Source: Paralactobacillus_A sp963926925
GTDB lineage: Bacteria > Bacillota > Bacilli > Lactobacillales > Lactobacillaceae
DNA: 5,894 nt
Direction: 5' to 3'
Assembly (NCBI GenBank): GCA_963926925.1
Contig: CAWUZD010000039.1
Span: 1-5,894 of the forward strand
Under the pieces are notes generated by a model. That model searched no databases. It was given only the letters and a program-made list of their open reading frames with translations, and was not told the DNA's origin. A program made the translations under genes and the position numbers. Within the stretch, counting starts at the first letter, position 1. Every line of letters begins with the position of its first letter. Below are positions 1 through 5,894 of this stretch, in pieces.

Positions 1-35
1 CTGCTGCTACTGCTACTATTGTTGTTATTGTTACT
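1..35 (-). repeat. Trinucleotide-like tract encoding a Ser/Asn run in the PBP tail
   Basis: On the minus strand, complete codons 35 to 3 read Ser, then five Asn, then five Ser, using mixed AAC/AAT and AGC/AGT codons. The tract continues past the left edge, so its length is unknown. It lies after the folded transpeptidase domain and is probably a disordered extracellular tail. The synonymous codon mixing shows the repeat is imperfect at DNA level, which would reduce slippage. Confidence 0.8.
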
Positions 36-2120
36 ACCAATATTATGCATTGAATAGTAGTCTTTAATCATTTCTTCAGCCATTTCCAAGTTGCAAGTAC
101 TCTTGCTAGTATTCAAGTTTGGAAATACTAACGCAATCGCAATTTGTGGATCATTAGCTGGTGCAAAACCAACTAAACTTTCAGTAGTTGTTTCAACCAA
201 TTTACTGTTTGGATTGTTTGGATCAGTATGAGTAAATGATTGCGCTGTACCAGTTTTAGCAGCCATCCCTGGGTTAATTGATGCTAATGGTTTAGCAGTT
301 GTCCAGGCATTAGTACCATGAACTACTTCCCACATTCCTTTCTTAACAAGGTCAAAGTAACTTTGTGGTGCAGTTACCGTACTTTCAACTTCAGGTTGAG
401 TAACACTTTGTACTACTGTGTTGCTGCCGTTAGGGTTAGCTTTTTCAATCGCATTAACAATGTATGGCCGCATCCGCCGTCCATTATTCGCAATTGTTGA
501 AATGTATTGTGCCAATTGAATGACAGTATAAGCATCAAAGTTACCATATGATAAGTCAAGTGCAGAACCAGTTGCTAACGCACCACTTGAGGTATGGGTT
601 GGTCCTAAGTAAGCACTAACTTCACCTGGTAAATCAATGCCAGTCTTTGGTCCTAAGCCGAAGTCACTGAAGTAACCCCGCAATTTTTCAAAAATATCAG
701 GATCCATTGAAATGTACTTATGAGGTACATAATCAGCATGAGCTTCTTTTAATGCTAACCGCATCATATAAATGTTAGAAGATACTTCCAAAGCAGTAAC
801 CGCATTTAAAGAACTAAATGTTCCAATTGGATAAACGGATTTCTTAACTGGTGTTGATGGTAAGTAAATTGGATCATCAGATTGCGTGTTATTTGTTGGT
901 GTAATAACATGATCCATTAACGCACCCATTACCATGGCACCCTTAACAACAGATCCCATTGTGAAGGTTTGGTTAATCGCACCTAATGGGTTAGCAACTA
1001 CTTTACCATCGCTATCCTTAGATACACCAGCCATTGCCAAAATTTGTCCAGTATTTGGATTCATGGCAACGGCATAAGCACCTTGTGAGTATGGACCACA
1101 AACTTGTTCATAAATTGATTTCAATTTACTTTGAACCTTATTTTGATAATCCATATTAATAGTTAATTGTAAGTTAGAACCAGCTTGGCCCTTATATAAG
1201 GTCTTAGTTTTCACAATTTGGTTATTATTACTAATATCAACTTGGGTTTCACCCTTCGTACCTTGTAAAGCGGGTTCATATTCTTTTTCAAGATAACTAG
1301 TACCAACACGGTCATTCCGTGAATAGCCTTCAGCTAATAAGGTTGATAATTCATCAGCTGGTAAGCCTTGTTTTTCAGTTGAAACAGTCCCAATAAGGTT
1401 TTCCATTGAATCACCATTTGGATAAGAACGATTCCAATAAGTACCAATATTAACCCCTGGCATTTCCGTCAAATGTTCACTAATTTCCGCAATTTGTTCT
1501 TCACTAACATCGGAAGTTTTAATATAAACTGTCGCCATGCGTTGGGCTGAATTCATCAAACTAAAAATCATCGCTACTTGTTTTTGATGACTATCTAAAT
1601 TAGGTAAATGCTTCATCATATAAGCAACAGTATTATTGTAGATAGTTTCAGATGATAATGGTTGATTATCACTACTATACTTAGCAGAATGTGGTAATTT
1701 AGCTTGAACAGCTTTCAAATTCTTTTCATTAGCCAAATAATAGTCAATTTCATCCCGTGGTGTTAATGAACTGTCATCAACAGAAATAAAATCACTTAAC
1801 CGTTCTGCTGTTTTAACTTCTTCAGAAGTTAAGACATTAGCCCCCTTGGTATAAGTAACCGCACTACTAGCTTGGTTACCAGCTAATACCCGACCTTGGG
1901 AGTCTAAAATTTCACCCCGTGGTACAGCGGTTGACACAACCGTTTTATTTGTTGAATTAACCAATGATTCAAATTTAGATCCATAAATTAATTGTAAATA
2001 TGCTAATTGTGCAATTAAGGCTGCAAATAAAATAAATACAATAAAAAAGATTAAGTTTAATCGAAATGGAATATGTGATTTATCACGCTTTTTAGCCTTT
2101 GACTTACTATAATCTTTCAA
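1..2120 (-). CDS. pbp2b: Class B penicillin-binding protein, PBP2b-type transpeptidase (3' end cut by window edge)
   Basis: This is a membrane-anchored D,D-transpeptidase that cross-links peptidoglycan outside the membrane. PBP2b-type members serve lateral or peripheral wall growth with the elongation machinery. Reading the minus strand from a TTG codon at 2120-2118 gives 706 codons with no stop before the edge. A Lys/Arg-rich cytoplasmic start is followed by one membrane anchor (about residues 21-43). The class B dimerisation-domain motif PRGEILDSQGRVLA follows at 67-80. The transpeptidase domain has the catalytic tetrad S390-V-V-K393 (951-953 is the Ser codon), S447-S-N449 and K622-T-G624. 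From memory, motif type and spacing match pneumococcal PBP2b (SVVK, SSN, KTG) closely. TTG is chosen because AGAGG lies 7 bases upstream and an in-frame stop (2135-2133) closes the frame above it. The domain ends near residue 690, then an Asn/Ser-rich tail runs off the edge. Residue 450 after SSN is Ile. Subclass is inferred from motifs; the class B assignment is secure. Confidence 0.93.
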   Translation of the reverse strand, partial: MKDYSKSKAKKRDKSHIPFRLNLIFFIVFILFAALIAQLAYLQLIYGSKFESLVNSTNKTVVSTAVPRGEILDSQGRVLAGNQASSAVTYTKGANVLTSEEVKTAERLSDFISVDDSSLTPRDEIDYYLANEKNLKAVQAKLPHSAKYSSDNQPLSSETIYNNTVAYMMKHLPNLDSHQKQVAMIFSLMNSAQRMATVYIKTSDVSEEQIAEISEHLTEMPGVNIGTYWNRSYPNGDSMENLIGTVSTEKQGLPADELSTLLAEGYSRNDRVGTSYLEKEYEPALQGTKGETQVDISNNNQIVKTKTLYKGQAGSNLQLTINMDYQNKVQSKLKSIYEQVCGPYSQGAYAVAMNPNTGQILAMAGVSKDSDGKVVANPLGAINQTFTMGSVVKGAMVMGALMDHVITPTNNTQSDDPIYLPSTPVKKSVYPIGTFSSLNAVTALEVSSNIYMMRLALKEAHADYVPHKYISMDPDIFEKLRGYFSDFGLGPKTGIDLPGEVSAYLGPTHTSSGALATGSALDLSYGNFDAYTVIQLAQYISTIANNGRRMRPYIVNAIEKANPNGSNTVVQSVTQPEVESTVTAPQSYFDLVKKGMWEVVHGTNAWTTAKPLASINPGMAAKTGTAQSFTHTDPNNPNSKLVETTTESLVGFAPANDPQIAIALVFPNLNTSKSTCNLEMAEEMIKDYYSMHNIGSNNNNNSSSSS

Positions 2121-2127
2121 AATAATT

Positions 2128-2134
2128 CCTCTTT
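2128..2134 (-). promoter_or_regulatory. Ribosome binding site deciding the TTG start of the PBP gene
   Basis: The minus strand reads AAAGAGG here, ending 7 bases before the TTG at 2120. No ATG or GTG in the same frame lies between this site and the upstream stop. A TTG start normally initiates less efficiently than ATG, so it may help keep the level of this enzyme low. Confidence 0.75.
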
Positions 2135-2180
2135 AATAATTAGAATAACTAGATAATATCAAAAAAATTGTCGTACACAT

Positions 2181-2237
2181 CAATATACGCCAATACTATC
2201 TTCAATAAAATACAATATTTTTATTTATTATACAATA
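2181..2237 (-). repeat. Five CAATA/TATTG short direct repeats at helical spacing
   Basis: CAATA on the plus strand (TATTG on the minus) begins at 2181, 2191, 2203, 2213 and 2233, giving steps of 10, 12, 10 and 20 bases. These fall close to whole turns of B-DNA. The copies at 2203 and 2233 extend to the 9-mer CAATAAAAT. The array lies between the candidate PBP -10 box and the PBP start, and the last copy abuts that box. Function is unknown; a protein-binding array, intrinsic bending or chance in AT-rich DNA are all possible. Confidence 0.5.
2227..2232 (-). promoter_or_regulatory. Candidate -10 box for the PBP gene
   Basis: The minus strand has a perfect TATAAT at 2232-2227, about 107 bases before the TTG start. 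No good -35 box sits at 16-18 bases upstream (the sequence there is CAAAAT or ACAAAA), and it is not a TGn extended -10. In DNA this AT-rich the hexamer could occur by chance, so the call is tentative. Confidence 0.35.
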
Positions 2238-2272
2238 AAATCGTCATAAATTTTGTAATCATTTAATCATTA

Positions 2273-2300
2273 TTAAGATTGTGAAAGCGTTTGTTATAAT
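2273..2300 (+). promoter_or_regulatory. Vegetative promoter of the yfhO gene
   Basis: A perfect -10 TATAAT lies at 2295-2300, preceded by TG at 2292-2293, giving an extended -10 (TGnTATAAT). A partial -35, TTAAGA, lies at 2273-2278 with a 16-base spacer and matches TTGACA at four of six positions. Transcription would start near 2307, leaving a leader of about 20 bases before the AGGAGG-ATG unit. The strong extended -10 can compensate for the weak -35. Confidence 0.75.
2282..2295 (+). promoter_or_regulatory. Candidate cre (CcpA-binding) site in the yfhO promoter
   Basis: TGAAAGCGTTTGTT matches 13 of 14 positions of the Gram-positive cre consensus TGWAARCGYTWNCW; only the C at position 13 is T. 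It sits between the -35 and -10 boxes and overlaps the first base of the -10. In CcpA-regulated genes, a site in this place normally represses when a preferred sugar is available. The match is seen directly; CcpA control is inferred. Confidence 0.45.
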
Positions 2301-2315
2301 GAAAATGATTCATTC

Positions 2316-2321
2316 AGGAGG
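2316..2321 (+). promoter_or_regulatory. Ribosome binding site of yfhO
   Basis: A full AGGAGG lies 6 bases before the ATG at 2328. It fixes this start and predicts efficient translation. Confidence 0.85.
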
Positions 2322-2327
2322 ATAGTT

Positions 2328-4952
2328 ATGCTTAACAAATTGCGAAGGATTAAAAAATCAACCCGTTTAATTTTGATTAGTTTAATATTGCCAATTATCA
2401 TTATGCTAATCTACTTTATGATTAGAAGAATGTTTCCTTTTGGCAATTCATCCCTCCTGACTGTTGACCTCGGCCAACAATACGTTGATTTCTTTGCCCT
2501 ATACCGCAATACCCTCTTACATCACTGGAGCACGTTATTTTACTCATTTGCAAAAGATTTAGGCGGTGATATGTATGGAACATGGGCATACTATCTTTTT
2601 AGTCCGTTTAATTTAATTTTATTATTAACACCTGGTAAATGGCTATCATTAGGCATCATGTTAATCACGTTATTAAAAATTGGTTGTAGTGGTGCCGCAT
2701 GTGCATACTTTCTAACCAAAATGCATTGGCAAAAGGGGTATTTAATTCCCGCTTTTAGTGTTGCTTATGCATTAAATGGCTATGTTATTGCTAATTTATT
2801 AAACATCATGTGGCTTGATGCTCTCATTGCCCTCCCGTTAGTAACATTAGGTATTAATCAGATTTTTACAAAGCAAAAATTTGCTTTTTATACGACGTGG
2901 TTAACCTTTATCCTGATTGCTAATTACTACATGGGCTACATGATTTGCATTTTCGCATGCTTATTTTTTGGATGGTCATTAGTTTATTATTTACCTAAAA
3001 AAAAGCAACTGTGGCAAGCTATTAAGCGTTTCATTGGTGGTTCATTACTTGCTGGTAGTCTTGCCGCCGTTGTATTACTTCCCACTTTCTTTCAACTTAC
3101 CCAATCTAAGGGAACTTATACCCAACGTACCATTCAATGGCAATTTGAATATCAACCATTAAAAATGATTGTTAAGTTTTTAACTGGTTGTTTTAACTTT
3201 AAACAAATGCCAAGTGGCACGCCCAATTTATTTGTTGGTTCACTGGTCCTTATTGGCATTGTGGTTTATTTTACGCAAAAAAGCATCTTCTGGCGTGAAA
3301 AATTGGCCACTTTAGGAATTAGTGCCTTTTTATTTTTATCAATGTGTTATCAACCCTTAGATTTATTGTGGCATGGGATGCAGTTTCCCGTTTGGTATCC
3401 CTACCGGTTTTCATACATTGCTTGTTTTTGGCTAATTATTATTGCAGCCCGTGGTTTAAATAATCACTTTAGCGAATTGTCAACTTGGCAATTACTAATT
3501 AGTTTAGCAGTTATGCTAGCAATCGGTGGTTATGCATACTGTAATTTTAAAAAGTTTAGTTTTTTAAATGCACAACAAATTTTAATAAGTATGTTATTTA
3601 GTATTTTATTTATGACTTTCTTAGCGTTACGGAGTATTAATAAACATTTAATCAATGTTTTCATCCTAATTGCATGTAGCGCTGACATGGCCACCAATGC
3701 AGTAATTAGTCTTAATCGCATTAGTTATGTACCCCAAAGTGACTTTGCTCGTTATACCTGTGCTTTAAAGCAAGATGTTAGCTCGCTAAAACCATCTGCT
3801 AAACAGTTTTATCGCCTTGGGAAAACTTTTTTAAGAACTAAAAATGATGCCATGCAAGCTGATTATTACGGGACTGACCAATTTAACTCGATGTTAGAAC
3901 CACCAATTTCACAATTTATGGGTGATATTGGTCAGGCCGCTGGTGATGGCTTCATAACTTATAGTAATGGTACTTTATTCACCGATGATTTACTTGATAT
4001 TAAATATACCATGCAACAACGTCATGTTCCGTTAATGAACAGTTATCCTAATAATGTGAATGATCCGATTTTGCCACCTAATGGTTATCGACCTGACTTA
4101 GCCTTTGACCGGTTAGTTAGTCAAACGGCTTTAATTAATAATTACCAAAATCCGCATGCTCTTCCACTTGGTTTTGCAGTCAGTCGTAATATTAAGCAAT
4201 TAATTTTATTAAATAATGAGCCAATTATTAACCAAAATAGCATTGGTCAAAATATGACTACACGCTTTAACGAATTGCTCTTCCTAGCAGCTAACAATAC
4301 TCAAACCACTCTGCATAACGTTACCGATACTGGTAACAATAATTACGCCAAAATTAAACGCAACCGACCAGGATGGTTATCGGTGCAATTCACACCCCAA
4401 AATAATAATCCTTATTACTTAACCTTAGGGCCAGCATTAAGTGATAATGTAGTTTCGTTAACCATTAACGGTAAAAAAATTCCGCAATATGAAACTTTTC
4501 AAAATACCGTTGTAGTTACTTTATGTGCTAAGCAGAAACATGTACCACAAACATTAAACATTACTTTAAATAAAAATAGTGTGTGGTTGCAAAACTGTAA
4601 CTTATACTTTCTTAATACTAATGCTTTAACATCTTTAACTAACCAATTAAAGCAACATGAATTACATCTTACTGAGTTTAGTAATACGGTTATTCATGGC
4701 AAAATTAATTTACCCAAAGATATGGTGTTAATGACTACCATCCCCTATGCTCCTGGTTGGCATGTCCGCGTTGATGGTAAAATTACTAAACCAATTAAAC
4801 TTATGAACACCTTTTTAGGTTTGCAACTACCAGCTGGTAAACATCAAATTAGTTTTACTTATTGGCCACCATTTTTCTTAATTGGAATGATGATTTCATT
4901 ACTCGCCATCATTGGGATTGTTATTTGGCGTTTAAAAAAAGCTCGTTGGTAA
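2328..4952 (+). CDS. yfhO: YfhO-family polytopic membrane protein, GT-C-like, probable envelope glycosylation
   Basis: This is an 874-residue membrane protein of the YfhO family, a typical length. In Bacillus, Listeria and Staphylococcus, YfhO-type proteins are GT-C-like transferases that move sugars from an undecaprenyl carrier onto lipoteichoic acid outside the membrane, with CsbB and GtcA partners. Family marks are TVDLGQQYVDFF (45-56, with D47 and D54 in the first outer loop), SPFNLILLL (92-100), NIMWLDALIALPL (159-171), NYYMGYMICIF (199-209) and FPVWYPYRFSY (353-363). By eye there are about 13 hydrophobic segments up to residue 460, then a large extracytoplasmic region (about 461-845). 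A final helix lies at 848-868, followed by a basic end. Just before the last helix is the conserved APGWHVRVDG (808-817) and LPAGKHQISFTYWPP block. It has its own promoter, and no csbB or gtcA gene is in the window. The family call is firm; acceptor and sugar are inferred, and some YfhO-like proteins may have other substrates. Confidence 0.9.
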   Translation: MLNKLRRIKKSTRLILISLILPIIIMLIYFMIRRMFPFGNSSLLTVDLGQQYVDFFALYRNTLLHHWSTLFYSFAKDLGGDMYGTWAYYLFSPFNLILLLTPGKWLSLGIMLITLLKIGCSGAACAYFLTKMHWQKGYLIPAFSVAYALNGYVIANLLNIMWLDALIALPLVTLGINQIFTKQKFAFYTTWLTFILIANYYMGYMICIFACLFFGWSLVYYLPKKKQLWQAIKRFIGGSLLAGSLAAVVLLPTFFQLTQSKGTYTQRTIQWQFEYQPLKMIVKFLTGCFNFKQMPSGTPNLFVGSLVLIGIVVYFTQKSIFWREKLATLGISAFLFLSMCYQPLDLLWHGMQFPVWYPYRFSYIACFWLIIIAARGLNNHFSELSTWQLLISLAVMLAIGGYAYCNFKKFSFLNAQQILISMLFSILFMTFLALRSINKHLINVFILIACSADMATNAVISLNRISYVPQSDFARYTCALKQDVSSLKPSAKQFYRLGKTFLRTKNDAMQADYYGTDQFNSMLEPPISQFMGDIGQAAGDGFITYSNGTLFTDDLLDIKYTMQQRHVPLMNSYPNNVNDPILPPNGYRPDLAFDRLVSQTALINNYQNPHALPLGFAVSRNIKQLILLNNEPIINQNSIGQNMTTRFNELLFLAANNTQTTLHNVTDTGNNNYAKIKRNRPGWLSVQFTPQNNNPYYLTLGPALSDNVVSLTINGKKIPQYETFQNTVVVTLCAKQKHVPQTLNITLNKNSVWLQNCNLYFLNTNALTSLTNQLKQHELHLTEFSNTVIHGKINLPKDMVLMTTIPYAPGWHVRVDGKITKPIKLMNTFLGLQLPAGKHQISFTYWPPFFLIGMMISLLAIIGIVIWRLKKARW

Positions 4953-4969
4953 ATTACCAACGAGCTTTT
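4934..4969. terminator. Bidirectional intrinsic terminator shared by yfhO and greA
   Basis: GCTCGTTGGTAA (4941-4952) and TTACCAACGAGC (4954-4965) form a perfect 12-base inverted repeat around one central base. In RNA, about 10 pairs with an AAATT loop is likely. Flanks are A7 (4934-4940) and T4 (4966-4969). Read on the minus strand, the stem is followed by seven T, a strong terminator 24 bases after greA. On the plus strand the T-run is only four, so termination of yfhO may be weaker. The left arm contains the last three yfhO codons and its TAA stop. Confidence 0.9.
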
Positions 4970-4992
4970 CAATTAAGTAAATTATTAATGAA

Positions 4993-5469
4993 TTAGTTTT
5001 CAACTTTAGTAATTTTAACGTTCATTTCGCCACCAGGAGTATTAATTGTTACTTCATCCCCAATGTGACGACCAATTAATGCTTTAGCAATTGGTGATTC
5101 GTTAGAAATCTTGCCATTAAATGGATCTGATTCAGCAGCACCAACAATTTGGTATGTTTCTTCATCGCCATCTTCGTTATCAACAAAAGTTACTTTTTTA
5201 CCAACTGCAACTTCATCAGCACTAACGGCATCAGCATCAATTACTTCAGCATAACGTAACATGTTAGTGATAGTTGCAATCCGGCTTTCCAAAGCACTTT
5301 GTTCATCCTTAGCAGATTCATATTCTGAATTTTCAGATAAGTCACCAAAACTACGGGCAATCTTAATCCGGTTAATTACTTCTGGACGACGAACAGTCTT
5401 TAAAGTCTCTAATTCTTCTTCAAGTTTTTGTTTACCTTCTGCGGTCATTGGATATGTTTTTTCAGCCAT
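4993..5469 (-). CDS. greA: Transcript cleavage factor GreA
   Basis: GreA enters the secondary channel of RNA polymerase and stimulates cleavage of backtracked RNA, rescuing stalled elongation complexes. The 158-residue product has the usual length and both family domains. An N-terminal antiparallel coiled coil spans about residues 8-75, and a globular FKBP-like C-terminal domain spans about 80-156. The coiled-coil tip carries GDLSENSEY (42-50); D43 and E46 correspond to the acidic pair (D41 and E44 in E. coli GreA) that holds the catalytic magnesium ion. The C-terminal domain has the family-typical SPIAKALIGRHIGDEV segment near 124-139. The ATG at 5469-5467 is supported by AAGGAG upstream and by a normal MAEKTYPMT beginning. 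The gene follows udk by 63 bases on the same strand and may also use its own promoter over the udk stop. It converges on yfhO and shares its terminator. Nothing unusual is seen in the protein. Confidence 0.98.
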   Translation of the reverse strand: MAEKTYPMTAEGKQKLEEELETLKTVRRPEVINRIKIARSFGDLSENSEYESAKDEQSALESRIATITNMLRYAEVIDADAVSADEVAVGKKVTFVDNEDGDEETYQIVGAAESDPFNGKISNESPIAKALIGRHIGDEVTINTPGGEMNVKITKVEN

Positions 5470-5479
5470 AATCTCAAAA

Positions 5480-5485
5480 CTCCTT
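5480..5485 (-). promoter_or_regulatory. Ribosome binding site of greA
   Basis: The minus strand reads AAGGAG here, 10 bases before the ATG at 5469. The spacing is slightly long but workable, and no closer start is available. Confidence 0.75.
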
Positions 5486-5514
5486 TTGCTTTGTAAGAAA
5501 TATTTTTATCATAA

Positions 5515-5544
5515 CTTATAAGCCATTAAGCCTTATTTTGTCAA
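5515..5544 (-). promoter_or_regulatory. Candidate greA promoter overlapping the end of udk
   Basis: A perfect -35 TTGACA (5544-5539) and a -10 TATAAG (5520-5515, five of six) are separated by 18 bases on the minus strand. Transcription would start near 5508, about 40 bases before the greA ATG. The -35 bases are also the udk codons for Leu-Thr just before Lys and the stop. No terminator is visible between udk and greA, so this would add to read-through from udk. Confidence 0.55.
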
Positions 5545-5894
5545 ATCATTTTGTCCATTGCCATCATTACTACTGTTTCTTTGAACTAAAATATCCTTAA
5601 TCTTAGTAGCTAACAAGTCAATCGCAACTTGGTTTTTGCCACCTTCAGGAACAATAATATCGGCATAACGCTTTGTTGGTTCAATGAATTGATGATACAT
5701 TGGCTTAACAGTGTCTAAGTATTGGTCAATAACGCTTTGTAATGTCCGGCCCCGTTCCTTCATATCACGTTGAATACGCCGAATAATTCGAATGTCATCA
5801 TCAGTATCAACAAACACTTTAATATCCATTAAATTACGAAGACGTTCATCAAACAAGACTAAAATGCCTTCCAAGATGATAACTTCCTTCGGTT
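5533..5894 (-). CDS. udk: Uridine kinase, C-terminal part (5' end beyond window)
   Basis: Udk phosphorylates uridine or cytidine to UMP or CMP with ATP or GTP, in cytosolic pyrimidine salvage. The frame is open from the right edge to TAA at 5535-5533 and gives 119 complete codons, a little over half of a protein of about 210 residues. The P-loop half is outside the window. Visible family blocks are PKEVIILEGILVLFDERLR (the strand after the core, from 5892), KVFVDTDDDIRIIRRIQRD, then ERGRTLQSVIDQY, and finally KPMYHQFIEPTKRYADIIVP with EGGKNQVAIDLL. These agree closely with Udk proteins as I remember them. The TTG at 5874-5872 lies inside the conserved ILEGIL strand and is an internal Leu codon, not a start. 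The last ~15 residues (RNSSNDGNGQNDLTK) are a polar tail beyond the usual family end. greA follows on the same strand, an order common in lactobacilli. Confidence 0.97.
   Translation of the reverse strand, partial: PKEVIILEGILVLFDERLRNLMDIKVFVDTDDDIRIIRRIQRDMKERGRTLQSVIDQYLDTVKPMYHQFIEPTKRYADIIVPEGGKNQVAIDLLATKIKDILVQRNSSNDGNGQNDLTK

Noticed and set aside
318..500. A 60-codon plus-strand open frame
   Set aside because: It lies antisense inside the PBP gene, has no ribosome binding site and no recognisable protein features. The opposite strand encodes the conserved transpeptidase domain.
2254..2270. A WalR-type box (TGTWAH-N5-TGTWAH) in the intergenic region
   Set aside because: One half-site TGTAAT is present at 2254-2259, but the position 11 bases later reads AATCAT, so the second half-site is missing.
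3530..3721. A 63-codon minus-strand open frame
   Set aside because: It is antisense within yfhO, lacks a ribosome binding site and reads as a basic low-complexity peptide, as expected for a shadow of a membrane protein gene.
5261..5521. An 86-codon plus-strand open frame
   Set aside because: It is antisense to greA, whose coding sequence is unambiguous, and it has no start signals of its own.
5872..5874. TTG as a start of a 113-residue protein
   Set aside because: The frame stays open to the window edge and the residues upstream (PKEVII) belong to the conserved uridine kinase core, so this is an internal Leu codon.
1..5894. A new defence, mobile or otherwise undescribed multi-gene system
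   Set aside because: All four coding regions belong to well-known housekeeping or envelope families, no transposase, integrase, inverted terminal repeats or CRISPR-like repeats are visible, and the intergenic regions are short.

Overview
The window looks like ordinary core chromosome of a low-GC Gram-positive bacterium, most probably a member of the Lactobacillaceae. This rests on AT-rich DNA, strong AGGAGG-type ribosome binding sites, a pneumococcal-type PBP2b, a YfhO-family envelope protein, and the udk-greA pair that is common in lactobacilli. I cannot name the species from sequence alone. I see no mobile element, tRNA, rRNA, CRISPR array or phage gene.

Layout: bases 1-2120 (minus strand) hold nearly all of a class B penicillin-binding protein. 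All three transpeptidase motifs are present, and the gene leaves the left edge inside an Asn/Ser-rich tail. Bases 2121-2327 are a divergent intergenic region. It carries a well-formed plus-strand promoter with an overlapping cre-like site, a weaker minus-strand promoter candidate, and an unexplained series of CAATA (TATTG) repeats spaced close to the DNA helical period. Bases 2328-4952 (plus) encode an 874-residue YfhO-family polytopic membrane protein. Its last codons and stop lie inside the left arm of a perfect inverted repeat, which acts as a shared terminator with the convergent greA gene. Bases 4993-5469 (minus) encode transcript cleavage factor GreA. Bases 5533-5894 (minus) encode the C-terminal half of uridine kinase Udk, whose 5' end is outside the window.

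The two divergent genes both act at the cell envelope. PBP2b-type enzymes cross-link peptidoglycan during elongation. YfhO-type proteins are GT-C-like membrane proteins linked in other Firmicutes to sugar decoration of lipoteichoic acid. udk and greA read in the same direction with 63 bases between them, so they may be cotranscribed. A consensus-like promoter over the end of udk suggests greA also has its own transcript.

I do not find a clearly new biological system. The signals most worth checking are the phased CAATA array in front of the PBP gene, the cre-like site in the yfhO promoter, the stop codon embedded in the terminator, and the greA promoter buried in the udk stop region.
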